This document shows, one piece after another, positions 18,064-27,489 of a stretch of DNA of 64,000 nt; the first letter of the stretch is position 1; every line of letters starts with the position of its first letter. Location of the stretch: contig CAKURH010000001.1 in assembly GCA_934675625.1 (NCBI GenBank), positions 1 to 64,000 of the forward strand, given 5' to 3'. A program made the position numbers and the translations under genes. The stretch comes from an uncultured Kiritimatiellota bacterium (GTDB lineage: Bacteria; Verrucomicrobiota; Kiritimatiellia; RFP12; UBA1067). The notes below the pieces were generated by a model. The model saw nothing but the letters and a program-made list of their open reading frames with translations. It made no database searches and was not told the DNA's origin.

Positions 18064-18093
18064 TTGACAAGAAACCCCGGTTTATGATAGACT
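18064..18093 (+). promoter_or_regulatory. Promoter of the giant beta-helix gene
   Basis: TTGACA (18064-18069) is followed after 18 bp by TAGACT (18088-18093). Transcription would start near 18100, leaving a leader of about 77 nt that contains the poly-C tract. Confidence 0.5.
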
Positions 18094-18139
18094 TCACATT
18101 TGTCACGTGGAGGAATCGGGTGTGTCTATACGGTGTAGT

Positions 18140-18152
18140 CCCCCCCCCCCCC
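18140..18152. repeat. Poly-C tract in the leader of the beta-helix gene
   Basis: Thirteen consecutive C lie 24 bp before the ATG at 18177, downstream of the predicted promoter. Such tracts slip during replication and often cause phase variation of surface proteins in other bacteria; that function here is inference. Confidence 0.6.
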
Positions 18153-18176
18153 ATTAAATGCTAAAAAATACTAAAA

Positions 18177-21100
18177 ATGAATACAAAACTAATAGTTAAA
18201 GCGTTTCTCGGGGCGGTTTTCGCCTTGACCGGCGCGCGGCTCTCGGCGGAAACGCGGGTCGTCGACAAGCTCCATGGGCCGTATTTTTCGGTTCAAGAAG
18301 CCGTGGATGCGGCATCTGAAGGCGATACGGTCTTCATCAAAAACGGCGTCCATGACGTGGGCGGCAGTCTCGACGGCTTTAAGACGTCCATGTCGAACCG
18401 CGTCTACGTCACGAAGTCCCTCACGCTCGTCGGCGAGTCGAAGGAGGGCGCGATCATCAAGGGGGCCTACGCGACGGAGGGCGTTGACGACAAGGGCCTC
18501 GGTTGCGGTGCGAACGCCGTGCGCTGTCTCGGCATCAATGCGGACAACGTCGTCGTCTCGAACCTGACGCTCACGGGCGGCGCGACGCACAGCACGTCCG
18601 CCGGGAACGACAAGGAGGAGAACAACGGCGGCGGCGTCTACGTGGCGAACGGGAGGACGGGCGTCGTCCTTGTGGACTGCATCGTCTCCAACAACGTCGC
18701 GCGACGTGCGGGTGCGCTGCGCTACGCCAACGACGGTGCGGCCAATCACGGCAACTGCCTTCTCGTGCGCACGTGGGTTCACGCCAACAAGGCGCTAGAC
18801 CGCGATCCCGCCGTGCGCGGATGTCTCGCGGCGTTCTGCCTCTTCACGGGGCATTACAGCAGCTCCAGCCTCTCCTATGCGGTGACGTTCGTGAACTGCA
18901 CGTTCGCGGACGGCTTCGGGCGCAACCACAGCGGTAGCGCGGACGTGGCGGGCTACAACTGCCTCTTCGCCGACACGTGGTTCAAGGACGAGAACGCGGT
19001 GGATCAGGCCCCGGCCGCCGCGCAGTGGCACAACTGCGCGTTCAACAAGCAGGACGCCACCACGACCTCGACGACGAACGCGGCCTGCGTCTTCAATCCC
19101 GGCTATGACCTCTTCATGGCGCCGCCGCTCGCCGACTACCGCCTCCATGACGGCGCGATGACAGTCATCGGCAAGGGCGACGCTTCGTTCCTCGATCAGA
19201 TTCCCGAAGCATATCGGAACATCGACTTCTATGGCCATGCGGTCGATGCCGCGTCCGTGAGTCTCGGCTGTGCGCAGGAAGTCGTCGCACCGACCGGCGG
19301 CACGATCACGTTTGCCGGGCAGAGCGGGATGTCGGACGCGAAACAGCCGCTCGGCAGCTATGGCGTGAAGACGGATTGCGGTCTCTATTCCTTCAACGGA
19401 CGGCCCCTTGGAAACTCGAAAGACCTGGGCTACGTCCGCACGATGGAGGGCCGCACGGTCGTTACGGTCACGCACGATCCGGCAGGCGCAACCTCAGAGG
19501 CGCGCCAAAATGGGCTTCACTCGTTTGCCGCGTCGGGATCGGACACGATGCGGCGCTTCGCGCAGATGGACGGCTCGTTTGCCCTGATGGCGCCGCCCGC
19601 CGGAAAGACGCTTACGCTTACGCCCACGTTCAACGATGCCGTCCTTACGGTCGATCGCGCCTCCACGTCCGAAAATCCGGATGGGACGGAAGACGCGCCC
19701 TATGCGAGCATTCAGGCGGCGATTGACAAAGTTGCTTCGGGAAAGTTCGCGACGATTCGCGTCAAGGCGGGCGTCTACGACAACGATGCGGGACGCTTGG
19801 CCAACAACCTCACGAACCGAATCTTCTCGAATGGCCGCAAGGTGAGGCTCGTCTCGGTGGACGGACGCGGCAAGGCCGTTCTGCTTGGTGCTCCCGATCC
19901 GAGCGTCGCACTCGATGCTTGGCCGTTTGGCTGCGGGGCGGGCGCGATGCGGTGCGCGGTCCTGCAGGACGGATGCGCTATTCAGGGCTTTGCCTTGACG
20001 CGCGGCTACTCGAACACGAACGCCGACAACACGGGCCGTCGCGGCGGCGCACTCTGGCTGAACCAGGGCGCGGCGGCGCTCGACTGCGTCATCACGAACA
20101 ACGTAGGCTGGCAGGGCGTCGCGATCAACGGAGCGGAATCCGGCCTGGTGCCGTCGGCGTTTGCCCTGCGGTGCTACATCGCCGACAATTATCCGATTAC
20201 GGACGCCGCAAAGACAGGCGGCATTGGAGGCATCGTCCGCTCGACGACCGTTGGCTCGTCGATTCTCTACGACAACCACGGCAGCAACTTCGGCAGCTAT
20301 GAGCGGCAGTACACGTTCCAGACGACGCTTGCGGACGGTGCGGGCGCGGACAACGGCAACCTGCTCAATGGCGCCAATAACGTAAACGCCGTCATCCTCG
20401 CGAAGACTGGCAACCTCAGTAGTCCGACGCTCATCGGTGGCGTCTACCAGACGGCAAACGGCAAAATCAATGTGGAGGCCTCGTCCTCGTTCATGAACGC
20501 CGATCCCCTACTGGCCGATCCGGCGTACGGCGACTTTCGCTTGGGCGCGACCTCGCCCGCGCGAACGTGTGGCGTGACGACGCACGACGACTTTACGGAT
20601 TCGACGAAGGCGGCCTACTACATGTTCGGCGCGACGGACTTCTTCGGCAACGTCTTCCGCCTGTTCGACGGCAAGCCCGTCTGCGGTGCGGTCGACCTCT
20701 ATGCGCCGACGGTCATCTTCAACGGCGAGACGAAGGTGTTGGGCGTGTCGTCCGACCGCACGCTCACGTACACGAGTACGGGCGACGATCCGCATCCGTG
20801 GCTTGGTCTGGAGGTGACAGAGAACGGCACCGTCACGACGAACGCGACGAAGAGCTTCACCTACACGGTGCCGGATTCGATAGACAACCCGTATGCTTTG
20901 ACGATTCGCGACCTCTATGACTCGAACTGGTACGTGAGCGATGCGGACGGCGATGATGCGAATGCGGGTTCGTCCGCCGCGCCGAAGAAGACGCTCAAGG
21001 GTGCGCTTCAGTACGCCGTGTCGGGTGACACCGTGCACGTCGCGGCGGGCACGTATGCGACCGAGACGATGACGCAGACGAAGGCGTTTGGAGCCATGAA

Positions 21101-22370
21101 CAATGCAGCGTATGCGCTTCCGTCGCGCGCCGTCGTGCCGGCAGGTGTGTCCGTCATCGGTGCGGGCGCGGACAAGACGTTTATCGTTGGTGCGGAAGAT
21201 CCGTCGGCAGAGGCGGCAAACAAGGGTTGCGGGCCGAACGCTGTCCGTTGCGTCGCGCTTGCGAAGGGTGCGCGGCTTTCGGGCTTTACGCTGACAGGCG
21301 GACGCACAAACGCCGGAACCAAGAACGCCGAAGGAAGCTTCCCGAATGTCGATGATGACGAAGGCGGCGGCGTCTTGGCCGAATATGGCACGGAAGCCGA
21401 TCTGGCGGTCGTCTCGGACTGCATCATCTCGAACTGCGTCGCACGGCGTGGCGGCGGTGGCTATAACGGGGTTTACAACCGTGTCCAGTTCTTGGAGAAC
21501 AGCATTATCCAAAGTGGCAACGGTGCTGCTGCGCGCGGCAATGACGGCAAGTCCTGCATCCTTGCAAACTGCCTTATCGATCGCAACGAGGGCTGGGCGA
21601 CGGTTTATTATCCGACGCTCGTCAACTGCACGTTTGGCGCGGACAACACGCACAGCGGCAACAGGGAGGGTCAGCAGGTTATTGCAGATGCGCCTGCCGT
21701 GACGAACTGCCTGATTTTGGGCACGAAGATTGCCACGGCGAGGACGGCGTTTTACGGTTGCGCATTCTCGTCCGCGACGGAAACGCTCCTGAAAAAGAAC
21801 TCATCAGCGGGCGTGGATGCCAGCTGTCTTGTCTCGGACGACTTGTCGGTGGACGCGAATCTGGCGCCGGTCATTGGCGCGAACGATGCGGTCGATGCGG
21901 CGGGGGCTGCTTTCTACGATGCGGCGAAGTGGGGCGATCTTGACGTCTACGGGAATCCGCGCGTGATGAACGGCAACCGGCTGGACGTCGGCGCGGTCGA
22001 GGCCGACTGGCGTCCGCTCTACACGAAGAAGATCGGCAAGCGGTTCGTCGTCACGGCGGTTGATCCGGCGGTGGAACTGGTCGACGACGGCGTGGCGATT
22101 CCGGCAGGGGCGTCGCTCGCGGCGACGGTTGGCCGTGCGGGCCGCGCGGATGGCGCCTACTTCCTGAAGGCGACGGTTGCGGACGGCGCGACGTGTGCGG
22201 TCACGCGCGATGGCGTGGCGGCGGAGTCGCTGACGGCGGGCGAGAACGTGGTGCGCTATGTGACGGGCGAGACGGGGCTTTCGGACTTCGTCTTCACGGC
22301 GGATGCGCTCGGCTCGACGGTGCTGTCGTCGCTCAAGGCCGACACCGGCATGCTGCTGATTCTGCGGTAA
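18177..22370 (+). CDS. Giant secreted pectate-lyase-fold beta-helix protein
   Basis: This 1397-aa protein has a signal peptide (LIVKAFLGAVFALTGARLSAE). Three parallel beta-helix modules follow, each opening with a DUF1565-like sentence (FSVQEAVDAASEGDTVFIKNG; YASIQAAIDKVASGKFATIRVKAG; KKTLKGALQYAVSGDTVHVAAG). Each contains a near-identical motif: GCGANAVRC, GCGAGAMRC or GCGPNAVRC. The third module begins after WYVSDADGDDANAGS. The C-terminus ends in TGMLLILR. No catalytic residues could be identified, so it may be a glycan-binding or adhesin-like surface protein rather than a lyase. It has its own promoter with operator-like repeats and a poly-C tract, and starts at the ATG at 18177. Confidence 0.75.
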   Translation: MNTKLIVKAFLGAVFALTGARLSAETRVVDKLHGPYFSVQEAVDAASEGDTVFIKNGVHDVGGSLDGFKTSMSNRVYVTKSLTLVGESKEGAIIKGAYATEGVDDKGLGCGANAVRCLGINADNVVVSNLTLTGGATHSTSAGNDKEENNGGGVYVANGRTGVVLVDCIVSNNVARRAGALRYANDGAANHGNCLLVRTWVHANKALDRDPAVRGCLAAFCLFTGHYSSSSLSYAVTFVNCTFADGFGRNHSGSADVAGYNCLFADTWFKDENAVDQAPAAAQWHNCAFNKQDATTTSTTNAACVFNPGYDLFMAPPLADYRLHDGAMTVIGKGDASFLDQIPEAYRNIDFYGHAVDAASVSLGCAQEVVAPTGGTITFAGQSGMSDAKQPLGSYGVKTDCGLYSFNGRPLGNSKDLGYVRTMEGRTVVTVTHDPAGATSEARQNGLHSFAASGSDTMRRFAQMDGSFALMAPPAGKTLTLTPTFNDAVLTVDRASTSENPDGTEDAPYASIQAAIDKVASGKFATIRVKAGVYDNDAGRLANNLTNRIFSNGRKVRLVSVDGRGKAVLLGAPDPSVALDAWPFGCGAGAMRCAVLQDGCAIQGFALTRGYSNTNADNTGRRGGALWLNQGAAALDCVITNNVGWQGVAINGAESGLVPSAFALRCYIADNYPITDAAKTGGIGGIVRSTTVGSSILYDNHGSNFGSYERQYTFQTTLADGAGADNGNLLNGANNVNAVILAKTGNLSSPTLIGGVYQTANGKINVEASSSFMNADPLLADPAYGDFRLGATSPARTCGVTTHDDFTDSTKAAYYMFGATDFFGNVFRLFDGKPVCGAVDLYAPTVIFNGETKVLGVSSDRTLTYTSTGDDPHPWLGLEVTENGTVTTNATKSFTYTVPDSIDNPYALTIRDLYDSNWYVSDADGDDANAGSSAAPKKTLKGALQYAVSGDTVHVAAGTYATETMTQTKAFGAMNNAAYALPSRAVVPAGVSVIGAGADKTFIVGAEDPSAEAANKGCGPNAVRCVALAKGARLSGFTLTGGRTNAGTKNAEGSFPNVDDDEGGGVLAEYGTEADLAVVSDCIISNCVARRGGGGYNGVYNRVQFLENSIIQSGNGAAARGNDGKSCILANCLIDRNEGWATVYYPTLVNCTFGADNTHSGNREGQQVIADAPAVTNCLILGTKIATARTAFYGCAFSSATETLLKKNSSAGVDASCLVSDDLSVDANLAPVIGANDAVDAAGAAFYDAAKWGDLDVYGNPRVMNGNRLDVGAVEADWRPLYTKKIGKRFVVTAVDPAVELVDDGVAIPAGASLAATVGRAGRADGAYFLKATVADGATCAVTRDGVAAESLTAGENVVRYVTGETGLSDFVFTADALGSTVLSSLKADTGMLLILR

Positions 22371-22405
22371 GTGGGAGGCCTACGGAGAGAGGTTTGAGGA
22401 GAGAG

Positions 22406-22476
22406 GCCTGCGGCGCATAACACGGAGGTGTTGGAGAATGGGAGGCACGGAGAATGAAAGGAAGTGCGCCGCAGGC
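22406..22476. repeat. CACGGAG-word palindrome, short form
   Basis: GCCTGCGGCGCA (22406-22417) and TGCGCCGCAGGC (22465-22476) are perfect 12-bp inverted arms enclosing ACACGGAGGTGTTGGAGA-type words. Confidence 0.75.
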
Positions 22477-22500
22477 TTTGGCTTTGGAGGCAGGGGTTCG

Positions 22501-22561
22501 CGCAGAGCCGCAGAGAGCGCAGAGGTTCGTAGGAGCACTCTGCGCGCTCCGCGTCTCTGCG
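22501..22561. repeat. CGCAGAG-word palindrome
   Basis: CGCAGAG-CCGCAGAG-AGCGCAGAG on the left pairs with ACTCTGCG...CTCTGCG on the right across a short loop containing TTCGTAGGAG. Confidence 0.75.
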
Positions 22562-22797
22562 TGAGGTCTATGAATGAAGCGGAGTGTGGGCGGTTAAAGA
22601 AGGCCGAAGGTCTCGCTTCGCCAACCACTTCCGTGTCGCCGGACGGCGTTTCAGTGTCTTCCGTGGTCGAGAATTGTGAAAGGTTTAACCACGGAAGGGG
22701 AGGAAGCGGGCTTCGCCCGGCACGGAACGAGGTTGGGGAAAGAAGACCTTCGGGGCTCTTCAACCACCGTTCGTCCGCCTTCGAGAGCGGTATTTCG

Positions 22798-22858
22798 CGC
22801 AGAGCCGCAGAGAGCGCAGAGATTCGTAGGAGCACTCTGCGAACTCAGCGTCTCTGCG
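22798..22858. repeat. CGCAGAG-word palindrome, second copy
   Basis: Nearly identical to the copy at 22501; it is the start of the second unit of a 297-bp-period duplication. Confidence 0.75.
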
Positions 22859-22991
22859 TGAGGTTTATGAGTGAAGCGGAGTGTGGGCGGTTGAAGAAGG
22901 CCGAAGGTCTTGCTTCGCTAAACCTTTCTGTGTCGCCGGATGGCGTTTCGGTGTGTTCTGTGGTTCAAAGCAAAAGAAAGGAAATGAATCG

Positions 22992-24323
22992 ATGAAACGA
23001 TGGGGTGCGTTCATGTTTACGGTTGCCGCCTTGTTGGCTGCGGTTGGCGCGGTGACGGGCGGGGAAACGTATGACGTCATTGTCGCCGGCGGCGGGCCGG
23101 CGGGCATCGGCGCGGGCTACATGGCGGCGGCACGTGGCGCGAAGACGCTCGTCCTGGAGAAGTCTGGTCGTCTCGGCGGCATGGCCGTTCAGGCGATGGT
23201 CAGTCCGTTCTCGTTCTCCGTCGACAGCCCCGTCGTGCGACGGCTCGCCGCGCGACTTGCGATGGGCAAGACCGTCGACTTTGCGCGCGCGGACGTGCTG
23301 GCCTACGACGCGCTGACCGAAGCCGGTGCGGACGTTCTTCTGCACGCGGACGTGATCGGGCCGGTGATGGACGGCAATCGCGTGGTCGGACTGGAGGTGA
23401 ATCTGGCCGAGGGGCGGCGCGTCTTCCGTGCGAAGGCTGTCATTGACGCGACGGGTGACGGCGTTGTCGCGGCGGCGGCGGGCGTCCCGTATGAGCAGGG
23501 GCGCACGGGCGACGGACTCGTCCAGCCGATGAGCGTCATGTTCACGGTCGGCGGCATCGCGCCCGGTCGGCGGCTGATCGCCGTCTCGGAGGAACAGGCG
23601 CGCGAGCAGAAGATCGGCGGCCGGACGTGGGAGGCGATTGTCGCCGAGGAGATCGCCGCCGGCAACCTGCCGCCGGAGGTCTCGGTCATCCGCCTCTACT
23701 GGGCGCCGGACGAGACGATGACGGTCGTCAACGCGACGCAGGTCTGCGGCCTTGACGGTGCAAAGTCGTCCGACCGCACACGCGCGGAGATCGTCTGCCG
23801 CAAGCAGGCGTTTCAGGTGCTGGACGTCCTGCGCCGCCGAGTGCCGGGCTACGAGAAGGCGCAGATCGTCGAGATGCCGGCGGTTGTCGGCGTGCGCGAG
23901 ACGCGGCGGTTCGAGGGCGTTGATCGCCTGACGACGGAGGATGTGCTGACGGGGCGGAAGCGTACGGACGCGATTGCGCGGAACTGCTCGTTCGTGATTG
24001 ACATCCACAATCCGGCGGGCGGTGGACAGGCGCATGGGCGCGGCGAGAGCGCGACCGGGGGCGCGCGGCGCGTGAAGCCGTATGACATCCCGTATGGTGC
24101 ACTTGTGCCAAAGAAGGTTGAGGGGCTGCTCTTCTGCGGACGCTGCCTTTCGGCGTCGCATGAGGCGCTGGCGTCGTGCCGCGTGATGGGCAATGCGATG
24201 GCGACGGGCATGGGTGCTGGCGCGGCGGCGGCCTATGCGGTGCGGCGAGGGATTGCGCTGCGCGATGTGCCGGCGGAGGAACTCGATCTCTTCGGCGCCG
24301 AACCTGAGCGAGGCGGGAAGTGA
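22992..24323 (+). CDS. Secreted FAD-dependent oxidoreductase
   Basis: This 443-aa protein carries a signal peptide (FMFTVAALLAAVGAVTGGE). A Rossmann FAD-binding motif follows directly (YDVIVAGGGPAGIGAG, about residues 27-42), then LEKSGRLGGMAVQAMVSPFS, typical of the FAD_oxidored family (glucose-inhibited-division/fumarate-reductase-like fold). A second dinucleotide-type segment, AKAVIDATGDGVVAAAAGVPYE, lies near residue 150. AAAGGAAA upstream supports the ATG at 22992. Exported members of this family are common in polysaccharide-degrading PVC bacteria, but their substrate is unknown. It is flanked on both sides by palindromic repeats and has no clear operon partner. Confidence 0.75.
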   Translation: MKRWGAFMFTVAALLAAVGAVTGGETYDVIVAGGGPAGIGAGYMAAARGAKTLVLEKSGRLGGMAVQAMVSPFSFSVDSPVVRRLAARLAMGKTVDFARADVLAYDALTEAGADVLLHADVIGPVMDGNRVVGLEVNLAEGRRVFRAKAVIDATGDGVVAAAAGVPYEQGRTGDGLVQPMSVMFTVGGIAPGRRLIAVSEEQAREQKIGGRTWEAIVAEEIAAGNLPPEVSVIRLYWAPDETMTVVNATQVCGLDGAKSSDRTRAEIVCRKQAFQVLDVLRRRVPGYEKAQIVEMPAVVGVRETRRFEGVDRLTTEDVLTGRKRTDAIARNCSFVIDIHNPAGGGQAHGRGESATGGARRVKPYDIPYGALVPKKVEGLLFCGRCLSASHEALASCRVMGNAMATGMGAGAAAAYAVRRGIALRDVPAEELDLFGAEPERGGK

Positions 24324-24337
24324 AGCGGAGAGGAATG

Positions 24338-24517
24338 TCTGCGACGCTGAACACGGAGGAAACGGAGATTGGGAGACGCGGAGGCGTGGAGAAGGTTTTA
24401 GATAAGATTGACAGAATTGTTGAGGTTGGTTCGCCAAGCCTTTCTAATCTTGTGAATCCTGTCGGAAAAACTCCGTGTCTTCCGAACTCCGTCACCTCCG
24501 TGTTAAGCGCCGCAGGC
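24338..24517. repeat. Nested palindromic element (CACGGAG outside, AATCCTGT-type inside)
   Basis: The outer arms are CTGCGACGCTGAACACGGAG and CTCCGTGTTAAGCGCCGCAG. Inside lies a second inverted repeat, AGATTGACAGAATT against AATCTTGTGAATCCTGTC. One palindrome therefore sits in the loop of another. Confidence 0.7.
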
Positions 24518-24562
24518 AAAAGGATGTTTGAGGTTTGAACCATGAGAAAGAGAGAAATACGA

Positions 24563-27148
24563 ATGAAACGACTTGTTGCTTTTCTGTCGGGCGTGTTGAT
24601 GCTGACGATCACGACAAGAGGTGCCGTGACGGAACGCGCCGACGTTGTTTGTCCTGTGCCGTTTGAACGCGCGTTCACGGTCGCGGGCGTGACGAACGCG
24701 ACCGTCGGCGCCTTCGCCGTGCCGTCCGAGACAGACCTCCGTCCGTGGCGCGTACGCTACTCGTTCCGCTACCGCACGGCGGGCTTTGCGGGCGAGGGGC
24801 TGCGGCTCGTCACACAGGCCGCGTTCGACGGTGGCACGCGGTTCGACAACCTCACGCCAACCGTCCGCAACCTGAACTGGGATGCGGGGACGACCTACCG
24901 CTGCGGGGCGTCCGAAGACTGGAAAAAGGTCGATCTCGACGTCGACTTCAAGAACGCGCTGCCGCCGGAGGTGCGCGTCGTGTGCGAGGGGCTGGTCGCG
25001 ACGGGGCGCGTCGAGTTCACCGACTTCGCGGTCGCGCTCGTCCTGAAGCCACGCCATCGGCTCACGGGCGGCGAATTTCCGCTCGAAGGCGGAAACGTGC
25101 TGAAGCACGTCTTTTTCGCCGAGACGGGCACCGTCCACATCGCGCTCGCCGATCCGGCGCACGTCGTCCGTGCGGCGGTCCGCGTCCGAGACGCCGAGGG
25201 GCGTCCCGTCGGCGCGACGCGCGCGCTCGCCGCCGTCGATGCGGTGACGCTCACGGGGCGCGGATACTACACGCTGGAGGTCGCCGCGTCCTACGCCGAC
25301 GGCACAAAGGTGACGACGACGGGGTCGGCCGCCGTCCTCGGCCCGGCGCCGTCCGCCGCGCAGACGGCGGATTCGCGGTTCGGCGTGATGGTCGTCAACG
25401 GCGGCGCGGGGGCGTTCACGCGCGCGTTGGGCAGTCGCTGGGACTGGCGCTTCTTCTTCCACGGCAAGGACAACGCGGCGTTTGTCGGCCCGCAGTTCGG
25501 CGAGGGGGCGATCTACGCGGGACACCAGTCGCCGATCTACCCCGAGGCGATGGATCCGGCGCACGTCGGCAAGGGTGGTATGTGGCCGGCGAAGGACTGG
25601 GCGAAGCAGCGTGCGCGGACGCGGGCGTTCCTGGAGAAGAATCCGTGCTTCGCGGGACGCCGCCTCTGCCTCGTCAACGAGCCGGACTTCAAGTGGCGCG
25701 GCACGATTCCCGAAATGGTGCAGGCGCATCGGATCTTCGCCGAGGAGGCGCATCGCCTCTATCCTGACTGCGAGGTGCAGGGCCCGGCGTGCAGTCGCGT
25801 CAAGCCGGACTATCTGCGTGCGCTCGGCAAGGAGGGCTTCTTTGACTGCATCGATGCCGTCAACATCCACGCTTACGTAGACGGCACGAAGCCGGAGGGC
25901 GAGTTCCGCCTGAAGCTGCGCGAGGGAATGGACGTCATTCGCCGCGAGTTCGCGTGCGCGAAGCCGGTCTACATCACCGAGTTTGGCTGGACGACGGAGA
26001 ACGGCACGTGGCAGGAGCCGGTCGGCGAACTGACGCAGGCGCGCTACCTGACGCGTGCGTGCACGTTCGTCGCGTCCGAGGACATCCGCGCCGCCGTCTG
26101 GTTCTGCGATCTCTACGTCGCGCGCAACTACGGCGAGGGCGGGTTCTCGATGCTGCGACTCGGCAATGACTGCATTTCGCCGAAGCCGGCGGTCGCCGCG
26201 TTCGCGACGCTCGCACGCAACCTGTCGGACGTGCAGGGACGGACGCGCGCGCAGATGATTGGCCCGGAGACGTGGCTCGCGACGGGGCGGCGTGCGGACG
26301 GCTCGGCCGTCACGCTCGTCTGGACGCGCACGGGCGAACGGGAGATTCCGCTGCCGGTGCGCACCGTGCGAGCGGAGAGTTTTCTGGGTGCGCCTGTCGC
26401 GCTCGACGGCGCGACGCTGCGCGTTTCGGAGTCGCCCGTCTATCTCTTCGGCGATGAGACGTATGAGGGGCCCGCGTGGGTCGCGCCGTCGGTGGACGCG
26501 GCAAAGCCGGTCGTCGTCGCGGCGGACGAGTATCCGCTCGGACGGACGGGCGTGGGCTGGAAGTGCCGCGACAACTTGCAGACGCCGATTCTGCCCGACC
26601 GCTGCTGGACGGGCGCGACGAACCGCTGTCCGCGCGTGCGCGTCGCCTATTCGGACGAGGGGCTGATCTTCAACGTCGAGGTGGACGATCCGAAGCACGA
26701 GCAGCCGTATGCGCAGGAACGCCTCATCGAGGGCGATGCCGTCACGGTCGCGGTCGATGTCGACCGGGGGCAGGAGTGGCAGCCGAACGCGCACATCACG
26801 AGCTTCAAGGGCCACCGTGCGTTCGAGTACACCGTCGCCTTGCGGGACGACGGCAAGCGAGAGGCCTGGCGGCGAAACGCCTGGGACTTCGACATCCGCC
26901 CGAACGCGCCAGTCGTCGTCTTCAACGGCATCTCGCGCATCCGGGAGGAGAAGACGCGCTACATGATTTGGCTCACGTGGCCGCGTCTTGGACTGGACGG
27001 CCCGCCGCCGCCCGGTACGAAGCTCGGCATCGCCGTTTCGGTCAGCGATCTGACGGACGGGGAGCGGAAGACGTACGACCTCTTCGGTGGCATCTCCGGC
27101 ACGCCCGATCCGACGAAGTACGGCACGTTCGTCTGCGAAGGGAAGTGA
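24563..27148 (+). CDS. Secreted GH39-like glycosidase with CBM9-like C-terminus
   Basis: This 861-aa protein has a signal peptide (LVAFLSGVLMLTITTRGAV), a beta-rich N-terminal half and a clan GH-A TIM barrel. The probable acid/base is Glu 373 in LVNEPDF and the probable nucleophile Glu 473 in YITEFGWTT. The last 200 residues resemble family 9 carbohydrate-binding domains (VRVAYSDEGLIFNVEVDDPKH, then EGDAVTVAVDVD, then RMIWLTWPRLGL-like). ATG at 24563 is preferred over the one at 24542 because AGAGAGAAA precedes it. It is paralogous to the protein at 31352, sharing the phrase DGTKPEGE. The substrate is not known. Confidence 0.65.
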   Translation: MKRLVAFLSGVLMLTITTRGAVTERADVVCPVPFERAFTVAGVTNATVGAFAVPSETDLRPWRVRYSFRYRTAGFAGEGLRLVTQAAFDGGTRFDNLTPTVRNLNWDAGTTYRCGASEDWKKVDLDVDFKNALPPEVRVVCEGLVATGRVEFTDFAVALVLKPRHRLTGGEFPLEGGNVLKHVFFAETGTVHIALADPAHVVRAAVRVRDAEGRPVGATRALAAVDAVTLTGRGYYTLEVAASYADGTKVTTTGSAAVLGPAPSAAQTADSRFGVMVVNGGAGAFTRALGSRWDWRFFFHGKDNAAFVGPQFGEGAIYAGHQSPIYPEAMDPAHVGKGGMWPAKDWAKQRARTRAFLEKNPCFAGRRLCLVNEPDFKWRGTIPEMVQAHRIFAEEAHRLYPDCEVQGPACSRVKPDYLRALGKEGFFDCIDAVNIHAYVDGTKPEGEFRLKLREGMDVIRREFACAKPVYITEFGWTTENGTWQEPVGELTQARYLTRACTFVASEDIRAAVWFCDLYVARNYGEGGFSMLRLGNDCISPKPAVAAFATLARNLSDVQGRTRAQMIGPETWLATGRRADGSAVTLVWTRTGEREIPLPVRTVRAESFLGAPVALDGATLRVSESPVYLFGDETYEGPAWVAPSVDAAKPVVVAADEYPLGRTGVGWKCRDNLQTPILPDRCWTGATNRCPRVRVAYSDEGLIFNVEVDDPKHEQPYAQERLIEGDAVTVAVDVDRGQEWQPNAHITSFKGHRAFEYTVALRDDGKREAWRRNAWDFDIRPNAPVVVFNGISRIREEKTRYMIWLTWPRLGLDGPPPPGTKLGIAVSVSDLTDGERKTYDLFGGISGTPDPTKYGTFVCEGK

Positions 27149-27177
27149 TGGGCGGAAGCGCTGAGAGATATTTTTCG

Positions 27178-27230
27178 CGCAGAGCCGCAGAGGGTCGTAG
27201 GGGCGCTCTGCGGACTCAGCGTCTCAGCGT
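27178..27230. repeat. CGCAGAG-word palindrome
   Basis: A shortened copy: CGCAGAGCCGCAGAG pairs with CTCTGCGGACTCAGCGTCTC across TCGTAGGGG. Confidence 0.65.
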
Positions 27231-27249
27231 GAGACTCGTGGAGGGGGTG

Positions 27250-27435
27250 TCTGCGACGCTGAACACGGAGGTGTTGGAGGATGGGAGGCACGGAGGTGGT
27301 GTGAAGCTTGAGACTCCGTGTCTCACAAACTCCGTCACCTCGCGCCCGCTTGCGCGCCCTTCGGGTTCGCCTGCGGCGAAGGTGCCCTCCGAAACGCCTT
27401 GCGTTTCTTCGGCGCATGTGTTAAACGCCGTAGGC
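27250..27435. repeat. CACGGAG-word palindrome with internal insertion
   Basis: The arms TCTGCGACGCTGAACACGG and GTGTTAAACGCCGTAGGC are split by an extra GC-rich segment (27345-27417) that contains its own inverted repeats such as CCTGCGGCGAAGG. Confidence 0.65.
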
Positions 27436-27489
27436 AACAGGGCTCTGCGCACTCAGCGTCTCTGCGTGAGATCGTCGGTGCGAGGGGTG

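Larger units (their letters stand above)
17465..18176. other. Non-coding gap with repeats and a promoter
   Basis: No gene is seen in these 712 bp. The left part has CTTTGCG words (CGCAAAG family) and a CACGGAG palindrome. A 51-bp sequence at 17531-17581 is repeated exactly at 17799-17849. CCCCTTTATATAAAGGGG (17975-17992) is a perfect palindrome. The right part holds two 18-bp direct repeats, a promoter and a poly-C run that belong to the next gene. Confidence 0.7.
22371..22991. other. Non-coding gap filled with palindromic repeats and a duplication
   Basis: No gene is supported in these 621 bp. They contain a short CACGGAG-type palindrome (22406-22476) and two CGCAGAG-type palindromes at 22501 and 22798. 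These head two copies of a roughly 170-bp unit with a period of 297 bp. The second copy runs to the ribosome binding site (AAAGGAAA) of the next gene. Confidence 0.7.
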
